Shown: positions 24,616 to 34,551, numbered from the stretch's first letter. The stretch is DNA of 64,000 nucleotides from Pseudomonadota bacterium (GCA_027624955.1 JAQBTG010000001.1:62001-126000); one strand, 5' to 3'. The notes: generated from the letters alone by a model not told the origin. A program made the numbers and translations.

Positions 24616-27191
24616 AAGCCGCTCTTGGTAGCCCGATTCCTGTTGGCACTCAGCCGGTCGGCGCCGAAAAGCGCGTGCTTGCCCAACTCGGCAAAAGGCG
24701 AATTGGGATCGGCGCGCGCTGGGCGCGGCTTTTTCTTGGGTTTGCCGCTGGCTGGGCGGGCAGTGCGCCGATAACGCCGCTGGCCATCCTCGCCGATGCC
24801 GGCGAAGCTGTAGCCAAGCACTGCCACCAGTTTCGGAAACTCTTTTTTGCTGCACCCGGCGATGGCGAGAAGGGCAGTGTCGGCCGCAAAATGTCCGGCC
24901 CGGCTACGCTTGCCCAGGCCCGCGATCAGCCGTTCGGCGATATCCGCGCGCAGCACCCGCTGCCCCAGCACGACAAAGCCCATGGCGTTGTACCCTCCGG
25001 GCAGTGTGGCGGGATCTTTGGCGAAACCAACCGCAGCGGGATTGGCGCCTCGGTGCGGCATTTCCGCTTCCTGCGTGACCGCCCACAACAGCGCGGCGAA
25101 CTCGGATCTGGAATTTTTCAGCATCGCGCGGCAGAAGACACTGAGGGTTCCGATGCACACATCCAGGGCGGACAGTTGGGCGCGCTCAAGCGAGCCGAGC
25201 GCGGCGATTTCGACATCGAGCTTTGCCCGCGGGACACAGCCGAGTGCTTCGCAGAGCTGAAAAGCAATGCCGCGCGCTGCGCCCGCCAACGGCGCTTCGC
25301 GGAGTTTTAGCAGCGGCTTCGCGACATCCGCCACGCGACGCTCTAGCCAAACTGCAAGGCGGCGCCGCACACGCTCGCGCTGCGGCCCGCTCAGTGCCTC
25401 GGTATATATGAGTTGCAGGCCCGGCTTTAGTCCGTCGCCGCTCGCTATCAACATGGCGACCGGCGCACCGCACCAGCGAATTGTACCGCTTCTGAAATCC
25501 ATGGCTGGTTCGGTTGCGCCAGCCAAATCGAGGCCGATGTCGTCGTCGGGGCCTTGTTCAAGGGCGCTGACCCGGCGTTTGATTTCACCGCCGAGAATTT
25601 TTTGCGCTGCGCTAGAGGCCGCACTGTTGTCGCCGTCCGGATCATCCGGGAGGAAGCGGAAGCCTGCCATTCGGCCGACTGCATGACCTTCAATGAGGAT
25701 CTCGCCGGTCGCGCTGATCGCGGCGATAAGCGCGGCGGGTTCGCCCATGCGCTGCACCAGGGCGGCAGCGCGGCGGTCGACGAAACGCTGGGTCAAGCGC
25801 TCATGCAAAGCGTCCGAGAGCCTGTCTTCGACGGCGCGCGCGCGCTCTTGCCAATGGCGCGCGTCCGCCAGCCAGGCGGCATGGTGCGAGATATATGTCC
25901 AGGTACGGATATGACTGATGCGGGTAGTCAGCGTATCGATGTCGCCGTCGCTGCGGTCGAGGCCGGCGATGCGCTCGGCGATCCAGGGCTCCGGCAGCGC
26001 GCCCGATCGTGCCAAATTGAGGAATATTTGCCGCACCAGACTGATATGGCTATCAGCGAGTGTTTTGCGAAAATCGGGAATTTGGCAGGTTTCCCACAGC
26101 AGGCGCACTAAATCCGGAACCTTCGCCAGCTCTAGCACCTCTTCATCGCGGCTCAGCGCCAACAGAGTCAAATGATCGGCGCCGTCGCGCAGGCGGCGCA
26201 ATCCAGGCAGCGTCGGCGACTTGTCTAAGCTCTGCGCGAGGCGCTCGAGGCTATAAAACGAGAGATCGGAATTGCGCCAAAATATCTCCTTAATCTTGGC
26301 GAAACGATGCTGTTCCACCGCCTCGACAGACTCACTGTCGATTTCCTGCAAATCCGCTGTGGTGCCAAAGGTGCCATCCCTGAGATGGCGCCCGGCGCGC
26401 CCCGCGATCTGCGCCAGTTCCGCCGCATTCAACTGCCGCATGTTGCGGCCGTCGAACTTTCGTTGAGCTGAAAAGGCGACATGGTCGAGGTCCATGTTGA
26501 GGCCCATGCCGATAGCGTCGGTGGCCACCAGATAGTCTATCTCGCCGGCCTGATACATCGCCACCTGGGCGTTTCGGGTTCGCGGACTGAGCGCGCCGAG
26601 CACCACGGCGCAGCCGCCACGCTGCGCCCGCATGACCTCGGCCAGCGCATAGACATCTTGCGCCGAAAAGGCCACCACGGCGGTGCGCGGCGCCAGACGG
26701 CCGAGCTTCTTGTGGCCGGAATAGCGCAGCTCTGAGAAGCGCGGCCGGCCGGTAAACACCGCCTCTGGAACCAAGCGACGAATCAGCGGGCGGATGGTAT
26801 CAGCGCCGAGGAACATGGTTTCGACGGTTCCGCGCGCGTGCAGCAGGCGATCAGTGAAGACATGGCCACGCTCGGGATCGCTGGCCAATTGAATTTCATC
26901 GACGGCGAGAAAATCCACGGCATGATCGAGCGGCATGGATTCGACGGTTGCCAGGATATAGCGCGGCTTGGGCGGGAGGATCTTTTCTTCACCGGTGATC
27001 AGAGCAACGGCGCGCGGGCCCTTCAGGGCGACCACTTTGTCATAGATTTCGCGCGCTAGCAGGCGCAGCGGAAAGCCAATAAGGCCCGAGCGATGGGCCA
27101 GCATCCGGTCCACCGCCATATGCGTCTTGCCGGTATTGGTGGGGCCGAGAACCGCCGTGATGCGGCGTTCCCGGTCGCGCTTTTCCGCCAT
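24612..27191 (-). CDS. SUV3-type superfamily 2 RNA/DNA helicase
   Basis: An 859-residue helicase related to mitochondrial SUV3. Walker A is LGPTNTGKTH (about 15-24), the Walker B-like box is VDEIQLA (about 97-103), and the C-terminal core has YLVATDAIGMGLNMD and QIAGRAGRH. A long C-terminal region with additional helical segments follows, ending in a basic, Pro- and Lys-rich tail (ASGKPKKKPRPARADP). It may unwind structured RNA during decay. It is divergent from htpG and coupled to the S4 gene by a four-base overlap. Confidence 0.9.
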   Translation of the reverse strand: MAEKRDRERRITAVLGPTNTGKTHMAVDRMLAHRSGLIGFPLRLLAREIYDKVVALKGPRAVALITGEEKILPPKPRYILATVESMPLDHAVDFLAVDEIQLASDPERGHVFTDRLLHARGTVETMFLGADTIRPLIRRLVPEAVFTGRPRFSELRYSGHKKLGRLAPRTAVVAFSAQDVYALAEVMRAQRGGCAVVLGALSPRTRNAQVAMYQAGEIDYLVATDAIGMGLNMDLDHVAFSAQRKFDGRNMRQLNAAELAQIAGRAGRHLRDGTFGTTADLQEIDSESVEAVEQHRFAKIKEIFWRNSDLSFYSLERLAQSLDKSPTLPGLRRLRDGADHLTLLALSRDEEVLELAKVPDLVRLLWETCQIPDFRKTLADSHISLVRQIFLNLARSGALPEPWIAERIAGLDRSDGDIDTLTTRISHIRTWTYISHHAAWLADARHWQERARAVEDRLSDALHERLTQRFVDRRAAALVQRMGEPAALIAAISATGEILIEGHAVGRMAGFRFLPDDPDGDNSAASSAAQKILGGEIKRRVSALEQGPDDDIGLDLAGATEPAMDFRSGTIRWCGAPVAMLIASGDGLKPGLQLIYTEALSGPQRERVRRRLAVWLERRVADVAKPLLKLREAPLAGAARGIAFQLCEALGCVPRAKLDVEIAALGSLERAQLSALDVCIGTLSVFCRAMLKNSRSEFAALLWAVTQEAEMPHRGANPAAVGFAKDPATLPGGYNAMGFVVLGQRVLRADIAERLIAGLGKRSRAGHFAADTALLAIAGCSKKEFPKLVAVLGYSFAGIGEDGQRRYRRTARPASGKPKKKPRPARADPNSPFAELGKHALFGADRLSANRNRATKSGL

Positions 27192-27266
27192 TCGAAAAGC
27201 ATCGGACGGGATCGCCGGGAATGCAACTTAATCCGCTGCAATCACTGGATGAGGCATGCCGTGGGG

Positions 27267-27296
27267 CTTGAACGGGCTCCCACGCCGACACATATT
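27267..27296 (+). promoter_or_regulatory. Candidate sigma-32 promoter of htpG
   Basis: CTTGAAC at 27267-27273 is followed after 15 bases by CACATAT at 27289-27295, close to the sigma-32 consensus (CTTGAA then a CCATAT-like element). It lies about 38 bases before the htpG start, in the divergent space with the helicase gene. An RpoH gene is present in the same window. Assignment is by sequence match only. Confidence 0.55.
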
Positions 27297-27333
27297 GCGG
27301 ATAAGTTCCTTATCTGAGCAGGAGAACGTCGCC

Positions 27334-29319
27334 ATGGGCGAAACCCCGGTAGAAGAAACACCCCGAAGCGATGCGGTCCAGGCCGAGTCGGCCCCCGCTG
27401 AATCCGCCAAATCTGAGACCGCCAAATCAGAAACCCATGAGTTCCAGGCAGAGGTCAGCAAGCTGCTCGATCTCATGATCAACTCGCTCTACAAGGATAA
27501 GGATATTTTCCTGCGTGAGTTGATCGCCAACGCCTCGGACGCCTGCGACAAGCTGCGGTATGCCGCTATCACTGAACCCGCTCTGCTGGCCGACGATTCG
27601 GATCTCAAAGTCACGCTATCGGTCGACACAGAGGCGCGCACGCTGACCATTCAAGACAACGGCATCGGCATGAACCATGACGATCTGGTGCAGAATCTTG
27701 GCACTATCGCACGCTCTGGGACCGAAGCTTTTCTAAAGCAGATAAAGGAGAGCGACGAAGAAGCGGCGGCTGATACAAATCTGATCGGCCAATTCGGGGT
27801 CGGTTTCTATTCCTCGTTCATGGTCGCCGGCAAGGTCGACGTGTTCACACGGCGCGCCGGAGAAGATACCGGATGGCATTGGGAATCGAAGGGCCGCGGC
27901 AAATTCTCAATCTTGCGTGACGATAGCGCGGCGCGCGGCGCCCGCATCGTGCTACATTTGCGCAAGGCCGAAGCGGATTTCCTCGATCCTCTTCGCATCC
28001 GTCATATTGTCTCTACCTATTCCGACCATATCGCCCTTCCCATCCAACTGCTCGGCGATAGCGGCGCGGCGGAGACGCTCAACGAGGGCTCGGCGCTCTG
28101 GACACGTTCGGCGAGCGACATCAGCGAGGATCAGCACAAGGAATTCTATCGCCACGTCGCGCATCTGCCCGGCGATCCCTGGATGACAGTGCACATGCAT
28201 GCGGAAGGGCGCTTCGAATATACCGCGCTCCTCTACGTGCCTGACATGCGGCCCTTTGATCTGTTTGACCCGGCGCGCGCGCATCGCGTGCGGCTCTATG
28301 TAAAGCGCGTCTTCATCACCGAGGAATGCGATGGCCTGGTGCCGGGCTATTTGCGCTTTATGCGCGGTATCGTCGATTGCAACGATCTGCCGCTCAATGT
28401 CAGCCGTGAGACGCTGCAACACAATCCGTTGCTCGCCAAAATCAGTTCCGGCCTAGTCAAGCGCATCCTGTCCGAATTGGAGAAAAAATCCAAGAAGGAG
28501 CCCGAAAATTATGCCGATTTTTGGGAGAATTTCGGCGCCGTCTTGAAGGAAGGCATCTATGAGGCGTCGGACAGCCGCGACAAACTCATGAAACTGGCGC
28601 GTTTCCGCTCGCTCACATGCGGCGAAAAATGGATATCGCTCGATGACTATGTCGCCGCCATGGCTGACGGCCAGGAGGCAATCTACTATCTAAGCGGCAG
28701 CGCCGATGCCGGGCTCGAAAGGAGCCCGCAATTGGAAGGCTTCAAGGCACGAGGTATCGATGTGTTGTTCATGACCGACCCGGTCGATCAATTCTGGCTG
28801 CCGACCGCGGCTGATTTCAACGGCAAAGCGTTCCGCTCGATCACCCAAGGCTCGGCCGATCTCGATAAGTTCGAAACCGTCAAAAAAAGCACTGGCGAGG
28901 ACGCCGCCGCAGCCGACGAAGAGAAGGCCAGCGACGGCGACATGGACAAGCTTATCGCCTTGGTTAAGCTCACGCTTGGCGAGGAGGTCAAGGACGTGCG
29001 CACGTCATCGCGCCTCACCGACAGCCCGGTTTGCCTAGTCGCGGATGACGGCGATGTGGATATGCATTTCGAGCGTCTGCTGCGCCAGCATCAGCAGCCG
29101 GTCACGGGCCAAAAGCGTGTGCTCGAAATAAACCCTGGCCATTCTCTGACTCGGGCGCTGGCCGCTCTGGTAACCCGAGAGGGGGCTTCAGACGCGCTTG
29201 AGGATGCAGCCCATCTGTTGTTGGACCAGGCGCGTATTCTTGAGGGCGAACCACTGCCCGATCCGGCCTCGTTCAGCCGCCGGTTGGCCGGGATTTTAAC
29301 CAAGACGTTGAGCGCCTAG
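27334..29319 (+). CDS. htpG: Molecular chaperone HtpG (Hsp90)
   Basis: A 661-residue Hsp90. The ATPase domain contains LRELIANASDACDKLRY, DNGIGM and FGVGFYSSFMV; the middle domain has VDCNDLPLNVSRETLQ with the catalytic Arg. The ATG at 27334 follows AGGAGA. The first 33 residues are an acidic, Ser/Ala/Glu-rich extension not seen in E. coli HtpG. It probably responds to heat through the sigma-32-like promoter just upstream. Confidence 0.95.
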   Translation: MGETPVEETPRSDAVQAESAPAESAKSETAKSETHEFQAEVSKLLDLMINSLYKDKDIFLRELIANASDACDKLRYAAITEPALLADDSDLKVTLSVDTEARTLTIQDNGIGMNHDDLVQNLGTIARSGTEAFLKQIKESDEEAAADTNLIGQFGVGFYSSFMVAGKVDVFTRRAGEDTGWHWESKGRGKFSILRDDSAARGARIVLHLRKAEADFLDPLRIRHIVSTYSDHIALPIQLLGDSGAAETLNEGSALWTRSASDISEDQHKEFYRHVAHLPGDPWMTVHMHAEGRFEYTALLYVPDMRPFDLFDPARAHRVRLYVKRVFITEECDGLVPGYLRFMRGIVDCNDLPLNVSRETLQHNPLLAKISSGLVKRILSELEKKSKKEPENYADFWENFGAVLKEGIYEASDSRDKLMKLARFRSLTCGEKWISLDDYVAAMADGQEAIYYLSGSADAGLERSPQLEGFKARGIDVLFMTDPVDQFWLPTAADFNGKAFRSITQGSADLDKFETVKKSTGEDAAAADEEKASDGDMDKLIALVKLTLGEEVKDVRTSSRLTDSPVCLVADDGDVDMHFERLLRQHQQPVTGQKRVLEINPGHSLTRALAALVTREGASDALEDAAHLLLDQARILEGEPLPDPASFSRRLAGILTKTLSA

Positions 29320-29324
29320 AGATC

Positions 29325-30107
29325 TCAGCTCGCGCCGTCGAGCCACAGCGAAGCGGCGCCGATGATTGGGCCGAAATTGTCCGATTGGACGAGGATCGCA
29401 CAGCCGTCCGAAGCGCCCCCATCGGCTAGTTGGTCGGGCCGAAGCGATATTTCTAGCGCCGCGCCGGTCCAGGTGCCGATTGCTCTGTGACCGCGGACGA
29501 CATGGTTGTTTTTCATCATCCGTCCGGTGTTTTCTCCGGCCGTGACTTCGGTGATGTGGTGGCGGTCGAAGTTGACGAGCCAGACTGTCGCTGCGGCAGC
29601 TCCCACCTTCGTCACGTCTCCCGCCGCAGCCGCGGGAAGCACAACCTTCAGCCCGCCAGCGCGGTCCTGGGTCACCGTGATATCCAATTGCCGGGCGGTG
29701 CTCTCGCGCGCATTCTCAATTGCGGTCATCACCGCTATCTTGTCGGAGCCGACTTCACTGCTACTGCCATTGATCACCATTTGCGGGGTAAAAACGTATG
29801 ACAGGCCAAGTGTTCTGGCGTAGGCGCGCTGCCGCGCCGTCGATTCGGTGCTGGAGAAAAGATCTTTCCAACCCAAATTGTCCCAATAGTCGACGTGAAA
29901 TTCGAGGGCGATAATATCTGTTCGCGCGTCCAGCAATTCGCCTAGAAAGGCGTCGGCCGACGGGCATGAAGAACAGCCCTGTGAAGTGTAAAGCTCAACC
30001 ACAATCACGGGTTCGCCGCTCTCGGCACGCGCGGAGGGTGCCGCATCAAGCCCGACTAGCAGGACGGCAGCCAACATGAGGGAGATGAGAAGTCCGCGCA
30101 TTTTCAT
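29325..30107 (-). CDS. DUF1223 protein, exported thioredoxin-like
   Basis: A 260-residue protein from the ATG at 30107, with a signal peptide (about 1-28). The thioredoxin-like start is VELYTSQGCSSCPSADAFLGELL, with a CSSC motif, and DYWDNLGWKDLFSS follows, both marks of DUF1223. The family is periplasmic and presumed redox-active; its substrate is unknown. It is convergent with htpG, five bases apart at the ends. The frame is open to 30272, but the extra residues do not fit a signal sequence. Confidence 0.85.
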   Translation of the reverse strand: MKMRGLLISLMLAAVLLVGLDAAPSARAESGEPVIVVELYTSQGCSSCPSADAFLGELLDARTDIIALEFHVDYWDNLGWKDLFSSTESTARQRAYARTLGLSYVFTPQMVINGSSSEVGSDKIAVMTAIENARESTARQLDITVTQDRAGGLKVVLPAAAAGDVTKVGAAAATVWLVNFDRHHITEVTAGENTGRMMKNNHVVRGHRAIGTWTGAALEISLRPDQLADGGASDGCAILVQSDNFGPIIGAASLWLDGAS

Positions 30108-30254
30108 GGATTTTTCCAAGGCCAAATATATCATGCGTGAGCCTGGCGATCTCACAAAGCCGTTCACAATTCGGTGACCCCCAAGGGCGGGCGATTGCGG
30201 ACAAACGCATCTCCGTCGTTGGGCGGCCATTTGCAATAAGCTAGACTGTTGCCC

Positions 30255-30923
30255 ATGCGGACCTTGTATCATCTCTGGCTAACTCCGAATTGTCGCGCCG
30301 TGCGCATTGCCCTGGCTGAAAAGGGCCTCGAGTTTGAATTGGCGCTGGAGAAAACCTGGGAGCGCCGCATCGAATTCCTGATCCTCGATCCGGCGGGCGA
30401 AGTGCCGGTTCTCGTCGAAGCAGACGGCGCCGTGATTGGCGGCTCGGGCGCCATTCTAGAATATCTCGAAGATGTCTACAAAACGCCCCCGCTGATCGGC
30501 GCCGCCCCGCTGGTGCGCGCCGAAGTGCGCCGGTTGGTTTCCTGGTTCGACGATAAGTTCGCGCGTGAAGTGACCGATCTGATCCACGGCGAAAAATTCG
30601 TAAAGCGATTTCTCACCAAGGGCGAGCCGGATTCTCAGGCGGTTCGCGCCGGTCTCACCAATATCCGCACCCATTTGGATTACATCGCCTACCTCACGGA
30701 GCGCCGCAATTGGCTGGCCGGCGACGAATTCTCGCTCGCTGACGTTATGGCCGGCGCCCATATTTCGGCCATCGACTATATGGGCGATGTGCCGTGGAGC
30801 AAATATGAGGCTGCCAAAGAATGGTATGCGCGCATCAAATCACGCCCGTCTTTCAGGTCGCTTCTGGAAGATCACATCCCGGGTTTTGCGCCACCCAAAC
30901 ATTATGCAGACCTCGATTTCTAA
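30255..30923 (+). CDS. Glutathione S-transferase family protein
   Basis: A 222-residue GST. The N-terminal thioredoxin-like domain runs RTLYHLWLTPNCRAVRIALAEKGLEFE and includes the cis-Pro loop VPVLVEADGAVIGGSGAILEYLE; the C-terminal helical domain has LAGDEFSLADVMAGAHISAIDY. It would conjugate or reduce substrates with glutathione. The ATG at 30255 is preferred over an in-frame TTG at 30249. The 3' end overlaps the start of queG by 20 bases. Confidence 0.9.
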   Translation: MRTLYHLWLTPNCRAVRIALAEKGLEFELALEKTWERRIEFLILDPAGEVPVLVEADGAVIGGSGAILEYLEDVYKTPPLIGAAPLVRAEVRRLVSWFDDKFAREVTDLIHGEKFVKRFLTKGEPDSQAVRAGLTNIRTHLDYIAYLTERRNWLAGDEFSLADVMAGAHISAIDYMGDVPWSKYEAAKEWYARIKSRPSFRSLLEDHIPGFAPPKHYADLDF

Positions 30924-32070
30924 GCCCCCTCTAGTACCCGAATCGCACACCGATGGCGCCAGGCTCCGCGGTGAAATCGAAGCTTGGGCGCGCGACCTCG
31001 GGTTCTCCGCCTTTGGCATCGCGGCAGCCGGTCCTGGACCAGAGCGTGACTCCTTAAAGGAATTTCTGGCGCGCGGCTTTCACGGCGATATGGCTTGGAT
31101 GGCCACGCATGCGGTGCGACGCGGCGATCCCAACGCGCTTTGGCCCGACGCCCGCAGCATTATCATGTTGGCCGCCGATTACACACCCCAGCAGCCGCCT
31201 GGCGATATCCTCAGGGCGCCTGGGCACGGCGCCATTTCCGTCTATGCCCAAGGCGCGGATTACCACAAAGTGATGAAAAAGCGCCTGAAGCGCCTCGCTG
31301 GCGATATCGCGCATCGCCTTGGCGGAGAGGTCAAATTGTTCGTCGATACCGCGCCGGTAATGGAAAAACCGCTCGCCATGCGCGCCGGGCTCGGCTGGCA
31401 AGGCAAGCATAGCAATTTGGTGTCGCGCGATTTCGGCTCCTGGCTCTTTCTGGCCGAGATCTTTACCACCCTCGATTTGCCCCCCGACGACGCGGCGCAG
31501 GATGCTTGCGGCAGCTGCCGGGCGTGCCTCGATAGCTGCCCCACCAATGCCTTTCCCGCGCCATACCAACTGGACGCCCGGCGCTGCATATCCTATCTCA
31601 CAATCGAACATAAGGGCCATATCGCGCGAGAATTCCGCGCCGCCATGGGAAACCGCATTTATGGCTGTGACGATTGCCTGGCAATCTGTCCGTGGAACAA
31701 GTTCGCTCGCGCCGGCGCCGAGCATGCTTTTCAGCCGCGCACGGAGCTCAGTGCGCCGAGATTGGCGGCGCTTGCCGAACTGGACGATGCAGCTTTTCGC
31801 GCCTATTTCTCGGGCTCGCCGATTAAGCGCACCGGGCGCGATCGCTTCCTCCGCAACGTGATGATTGCAATTGGAAATTCCGGCGACTCAGCGCTCTTGG
31901 GCGTGGTCGAAAGGCGGTTGACGGACGACTCTCCGTTGGTCCGAGCGATGGCGGTTTGGGCGTTGGCTCGATTGGCGCCGGGACCAATTTTCGAACGATT
32001 GCGTGCCGAATATATTACGACCGAAGGTGATAGCGATGTCGTCGCCGAGTGGTGCGCTACTCAGCCCTGA
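30904..32070 (+). CDS. queG: Epoxyqueuosine reductase QueG
   Basis: A 388-residue cobalamin-dependent enzyme for the last step of queuosine synthesis in tRNA. Motifs: the N-terminal cobalamin region, FVDTAPVMEKPLAMRAGLGWQGKHSN, and two 4Fe-4S sets (CGSCRACLDSCPTNAF and CDDCLAICPWNKF). The C-terminus has HEAT-like repeats (LLGVVERRLTDDSPLVRAMAVWALARL). The ATG at 30904 lies inside the GST gene, so the two are coupled. It ends 14 bases inside the convergent TPR gene. Confidence 0.92.
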   Translation: MQTSISKPPLVPESHTDGARLRGEIEAWARDLGFSAFGIAAAGPGPERDSLKEFLARGFHGDMAWMATHAVRRGDPNALWPDARSIIMLAADYTPQQPPGDILRAPGHGAISVYAQGADYHKVMKKRLKRLAGDIAHRLGGEVKLFVDTAPVMEKPLAMRAGLGWQGKHSNLVSRDFGSWLFLAEIFTTLDLPPDDAAQDACGSCRACLDSCPTNAFPAPYQLDARRCISYLTIEHKGHIAREFRAAMGNRIYGCDDCLAICPWNKFARAGAEHAFQPRTELSAPRLAALAELDDAAFRAYFSGSPIKRTGRDRFLRNVMIAIGNSGDSALLGVVERRLTDDSPLVRAMAVWALARLAPGPIFERLRAEYITTEGDSDVVAEWCATQP

Positions 32071-32791
32071 TATCGAGCCTTTCCAGATTGCGCCGTGCCG
32101 CCTCTGCTGCCGGTGAATCGGGCGCGAGCTTGATTGTATGCAGCCAGTCCTCACGCGCGCCGTCCGGGTTGTTGGAAAGGCGGCGGATGATGCCGCGCTC
32201 CAAATAGGCTGCAACATGGTCCGGCTTGAATCTTAGCGCTCGGTTCACGTCGTCGGTCGCCAAATCGAGGCTGTCGAGATAGCGATAGGCGCTCGCGCGG
32301 AACACCAACGCATCGGCGTTGTCCGGCTCGGTATCGAGGGCGCGGTTGAGGTCGTCGACGGTTTCCCAGTAATTCTCTGCGGCGGCGTAAACCAGGCTGC
32401 GATCGATCAGAAGGTCGAGATGATCCGGTGCCAGCTCAAGGCCGGCGCTCAACACGGCGTGGGCGCGCTCAAATTCTTCCGCCATTAGCCAGGCATTGCC
32501 GGCCTGGCTCAGCAGGGAAATTTGCAGTCCGGGAATTACGTTTTCCTGAGCCAAACGCTCTAGGCGGAGCGCCGATTCGCGAAATTGTCCGAGACCATAG
32601 AGCGCTACGGCCACGCAATGCCGCGCCGCCACCCCACCGCCAAGATCACGCCATGCAATAGCGCGCTCGAAGCCGGCATCCGGCTCGCGCATGGCAAGCT
32701 CGATACATTGGTCATACTCGAGTGATTGCACGACGCTTTGCGCCGCCGCCGCCACCGGCCAAAGTGGCCAAGCCAGAAGAGCAAGCACCAT
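32057..32791 (-). CDS. Exported TPR protein
   Basis: About 244 residues from the ATG at 32791, which has GGGGGAGG nine bases upstream. The signal peptide (about 1-18, ending AAAAQS) is followed by helical repeats of TPR type (NYWETVDDLNRALDTEPDNADALVFRASAYRYL). The frame is open to 32929, but a start at 32878 would overlap the divergent epimerase start by two bases. Function is unknown. Its 3' end overlaps queG by 14 bases. Confidence 0.8.
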   Translation of the reverse strand: MVLALLAWPLWPVAAAAQSVVQSLEYDQCIELAMREPDAGFERAIAWRDLGGGVAARHCVAVALYGLGQFRESALRLERLAQENVIPGLQISLLSQAGNAWLMAEEFERAHAVLSAGLELAPDHLDLLIDRSLVYAAAENYWETVDDLNRALDTEPDNADALVFRASAYRYLDSLDLATDDVNRALRFKPDHVAAYLERGIIRRLSNNPDGAREDWLHTIKLAPDSPAAEAARRNLERLDIRAE

Positions 32792-32876
32792 CAGAACCAG
32801 CCTCCCCCGGCGTTTTGAGCGAGCAGCTTGTCCGCGGCGGTGCCGGACGGATCGGTTTACTTCAATCAGTATAATC

Positions 32877-33809
32877 ATGGTCAAACACAATGATCGGCAA
32901 TATGTGGCAGTATGCGGCGTGAATTCCACCGATCATAGCGCGCTTCCACCGGGACGGCTGTTCTGTTTTGGCCTTGGCTATACCGGCGCGCGTCTGGCGC
33001 GTTCGCTCCATGCCGCCGGTTGGCAGGTGAGCGGTACGGCGCGCGATGCCGATGTGCTGCGTGGGCTCGCGACCGACGGAATCTCCGGCGGATCGCTTGA
33101 CGATGCGGTGATCCCCCCCGGCACCAGCCATATGTTATGTACAGTTCCGCCCGGCGAGAGCGGCGACCCCGTGATCCTCAGCCATGCCAAGAATATCACC
33201 GCTGCTGAGCGACTGGTCTGGCTGGGTTATCTCTCGACTACCGGCGTCTATGGTGACCGCGGCGGCGAAACGGTGGATGAAACCGATGCGCCGGCGCCTG
33301 GCAATGCGCGCAGCCGCCGCCGTCTGGCGGCTGAGCAGGCGTGGCTCGATCTTGGGTGCGCGTATGGCGTTCCGGTGCATATTTTCCGTCTTGCCGGCAT
33401 CTATGGCCCGGGCCGGAATGTTCTGGACTCGGTGCGCGCGGGCACGGCCAGGCGCATCGATAAGCCAGGACATCGGTTCTCGCGGATTCATGTCGACGAT
33501 ATCGTGCAGACGTTGGTAGCCTCCATGTCTAAGCCTCGTGCCGGCGCGATTTATAATGTCTGCGATGACGAGGCGGCGGAGCCGGCGGCTGTCGTCGCTC
33601 ATGCCTGCGATTTGCTCGGCATCGCGCCGCCGCCGCTTCAGAAGTTTGATGCTGGTGCTTTGTCTGCAATGGCGCAAAGTTTCTGGGCTGAAAACCGAGG
33701 CGTTTGGAATGGCCGAATCAAGCGAGAACTCGGCGTGACATTGGCTTATCCCGATTACCGCGCCGGCCTCGCAGCGTTGCTCGCGGCGGAGCCTCAAAAA
33801 ACTAAATAA
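32877..33809 (+). CDS. NAD-dependent epimerase/dehydratase-like (extended SDR) protein
   Basis: A 310-residue Rossmann protein of the YeeZ-like SDR group. The nucleotide site is GLGYTGARLA; later WLGYLSTTGVYGD and RLAGIYGPGRN contain the conserved blocks, with the Tyr in TTGVYGD. The start is uncertain: the ATG at 32877 has no ribosome site, and the divergent gene starts very near. Substrate unknown. It ends eight bases inside the convergent ccdA. Confidence 0.8.
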   Translation: MVKHNDRQYVAVCGVNSTDHSALPPGRLFCFGLGYTGARLARSLHAAGWQVSGTARDADVLRGLATDGISGGSLDDAVIPPGTSHMLCTVPPGESGDPVILSHAKNITAAERLVWLGYLSTTGVYGDRGGETVDETDAPAPGNARSRRRLAAEQAWLDLGCAYGVPVHIFRLAGIYGPGRNVLDSVRAGTARRIDKPGHRFSRIHVDDIVQTLVASMSKPRAGAIYNVCDDEAAEPAAVVAHACDLLGIAPPPLQKFDAGALSAMAQSFWAENRGVWNGRIKRELGVTLAYPDYRAGLAALLAAEPQKTK

Positions 33810-34551
33810 GCGCACCATCAAGCGTGGCCAGGCCGGGCGCCAGTTCCAGCAGCCAGAAAGCCAAGGTGCTGAGATAGCCGGTCACCAGGGCAATGCCCAT
33901 CGCCACCATGATCGCGCCGGCGGCGATTTGAAACGGCCGGCTGAAGCGCCGCATGGATTTCATCGAATTGAGGAAAGCGCCGGTGAAGGCGGCAGCGATC
34001 AGGAACGGCAGGCCTAGGCCGAGCGAATAAAAGGCGAGCAACATCACGCCCGTGCCGATCTCGTTGCTGTTGGCGCTCATGGTAAGAATCGCACCCAGCA
34101 CCGGGCCGATACAGGGCGTCCAGCCGAAGGCGAACGCGGTGCCGAGCAGCATGGCGCTGGCGGGATGGCCGCCCGCAGCGCGGCTGACGAAGCGCATTTC
34201 GCGGGCCATGAGCGGGATGCGCAGCACGCCCATTAAATACAGGCCGAAGATGATGATCACGGCGCCGGCTATATTCTCGAAGAGCCGCTTGTTGGTGAGC
34301 AGAAATTCGCCAACAGCGCTGGCGCTCGCGCCGAGCCCAATAAAAACGAGCGAAAATCCGAGAATGAAAAAAAGGCTAAAATAGATCGCGCGGAGGCGGT
34401 TGCGGGCGGTTGGATTTTCGGTCAAATCCTCGAGCGATCCGCCAGCTATGTACGACACGTAGCCTGGCACCAACGGCAATACGCAAGGTGACAGAAACGA
34501 GATCACGCCCGCGGCGAAAGCGACGACGATGCCTAAGAGAGAGAATTCCAT
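33802..34551 (-). CDS. ccdA: Cytochrome c biogenesis protein CcdA
   Basis: A 249-residue inner-membrane thiol-disulfide carrier with six or more helices. The conserved FLSPCVLPLVPGYVSY (about 19-34) and FGWTPCIGPVLGAIL (about 142-156) hold the two redox cysteines. It passes electrons from cytoplasmic thioredoxin to periplasmic partners such as TlpA/CcmG. A TlpA-like gene is 71 bases upstream on the same strand, which supports that role. Confidence 0.93.
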   Translation of the reverse strand: MEFSLLGIVVAFAAGVISFLSPCVLPLVPGYVSYIAGGSLEDLTENPTARNRLRAIYFSLFFILGFSLVFIGLGASASAVGEFLLTNKRLFENIAGAVIIIFGLYLMGVLRIPLMAREMRFVSRAAGGHPASAMLLGTAFAFGWTPCIGPVLGAILTMSANSNEIGTGVMLLAFYSLGLGLPFLIAAAFTGAFLNSMKSMRRFSRPFQIAAGAIMVAMGIALVTGYLSTLAFWLLELAPGLATLDGALI

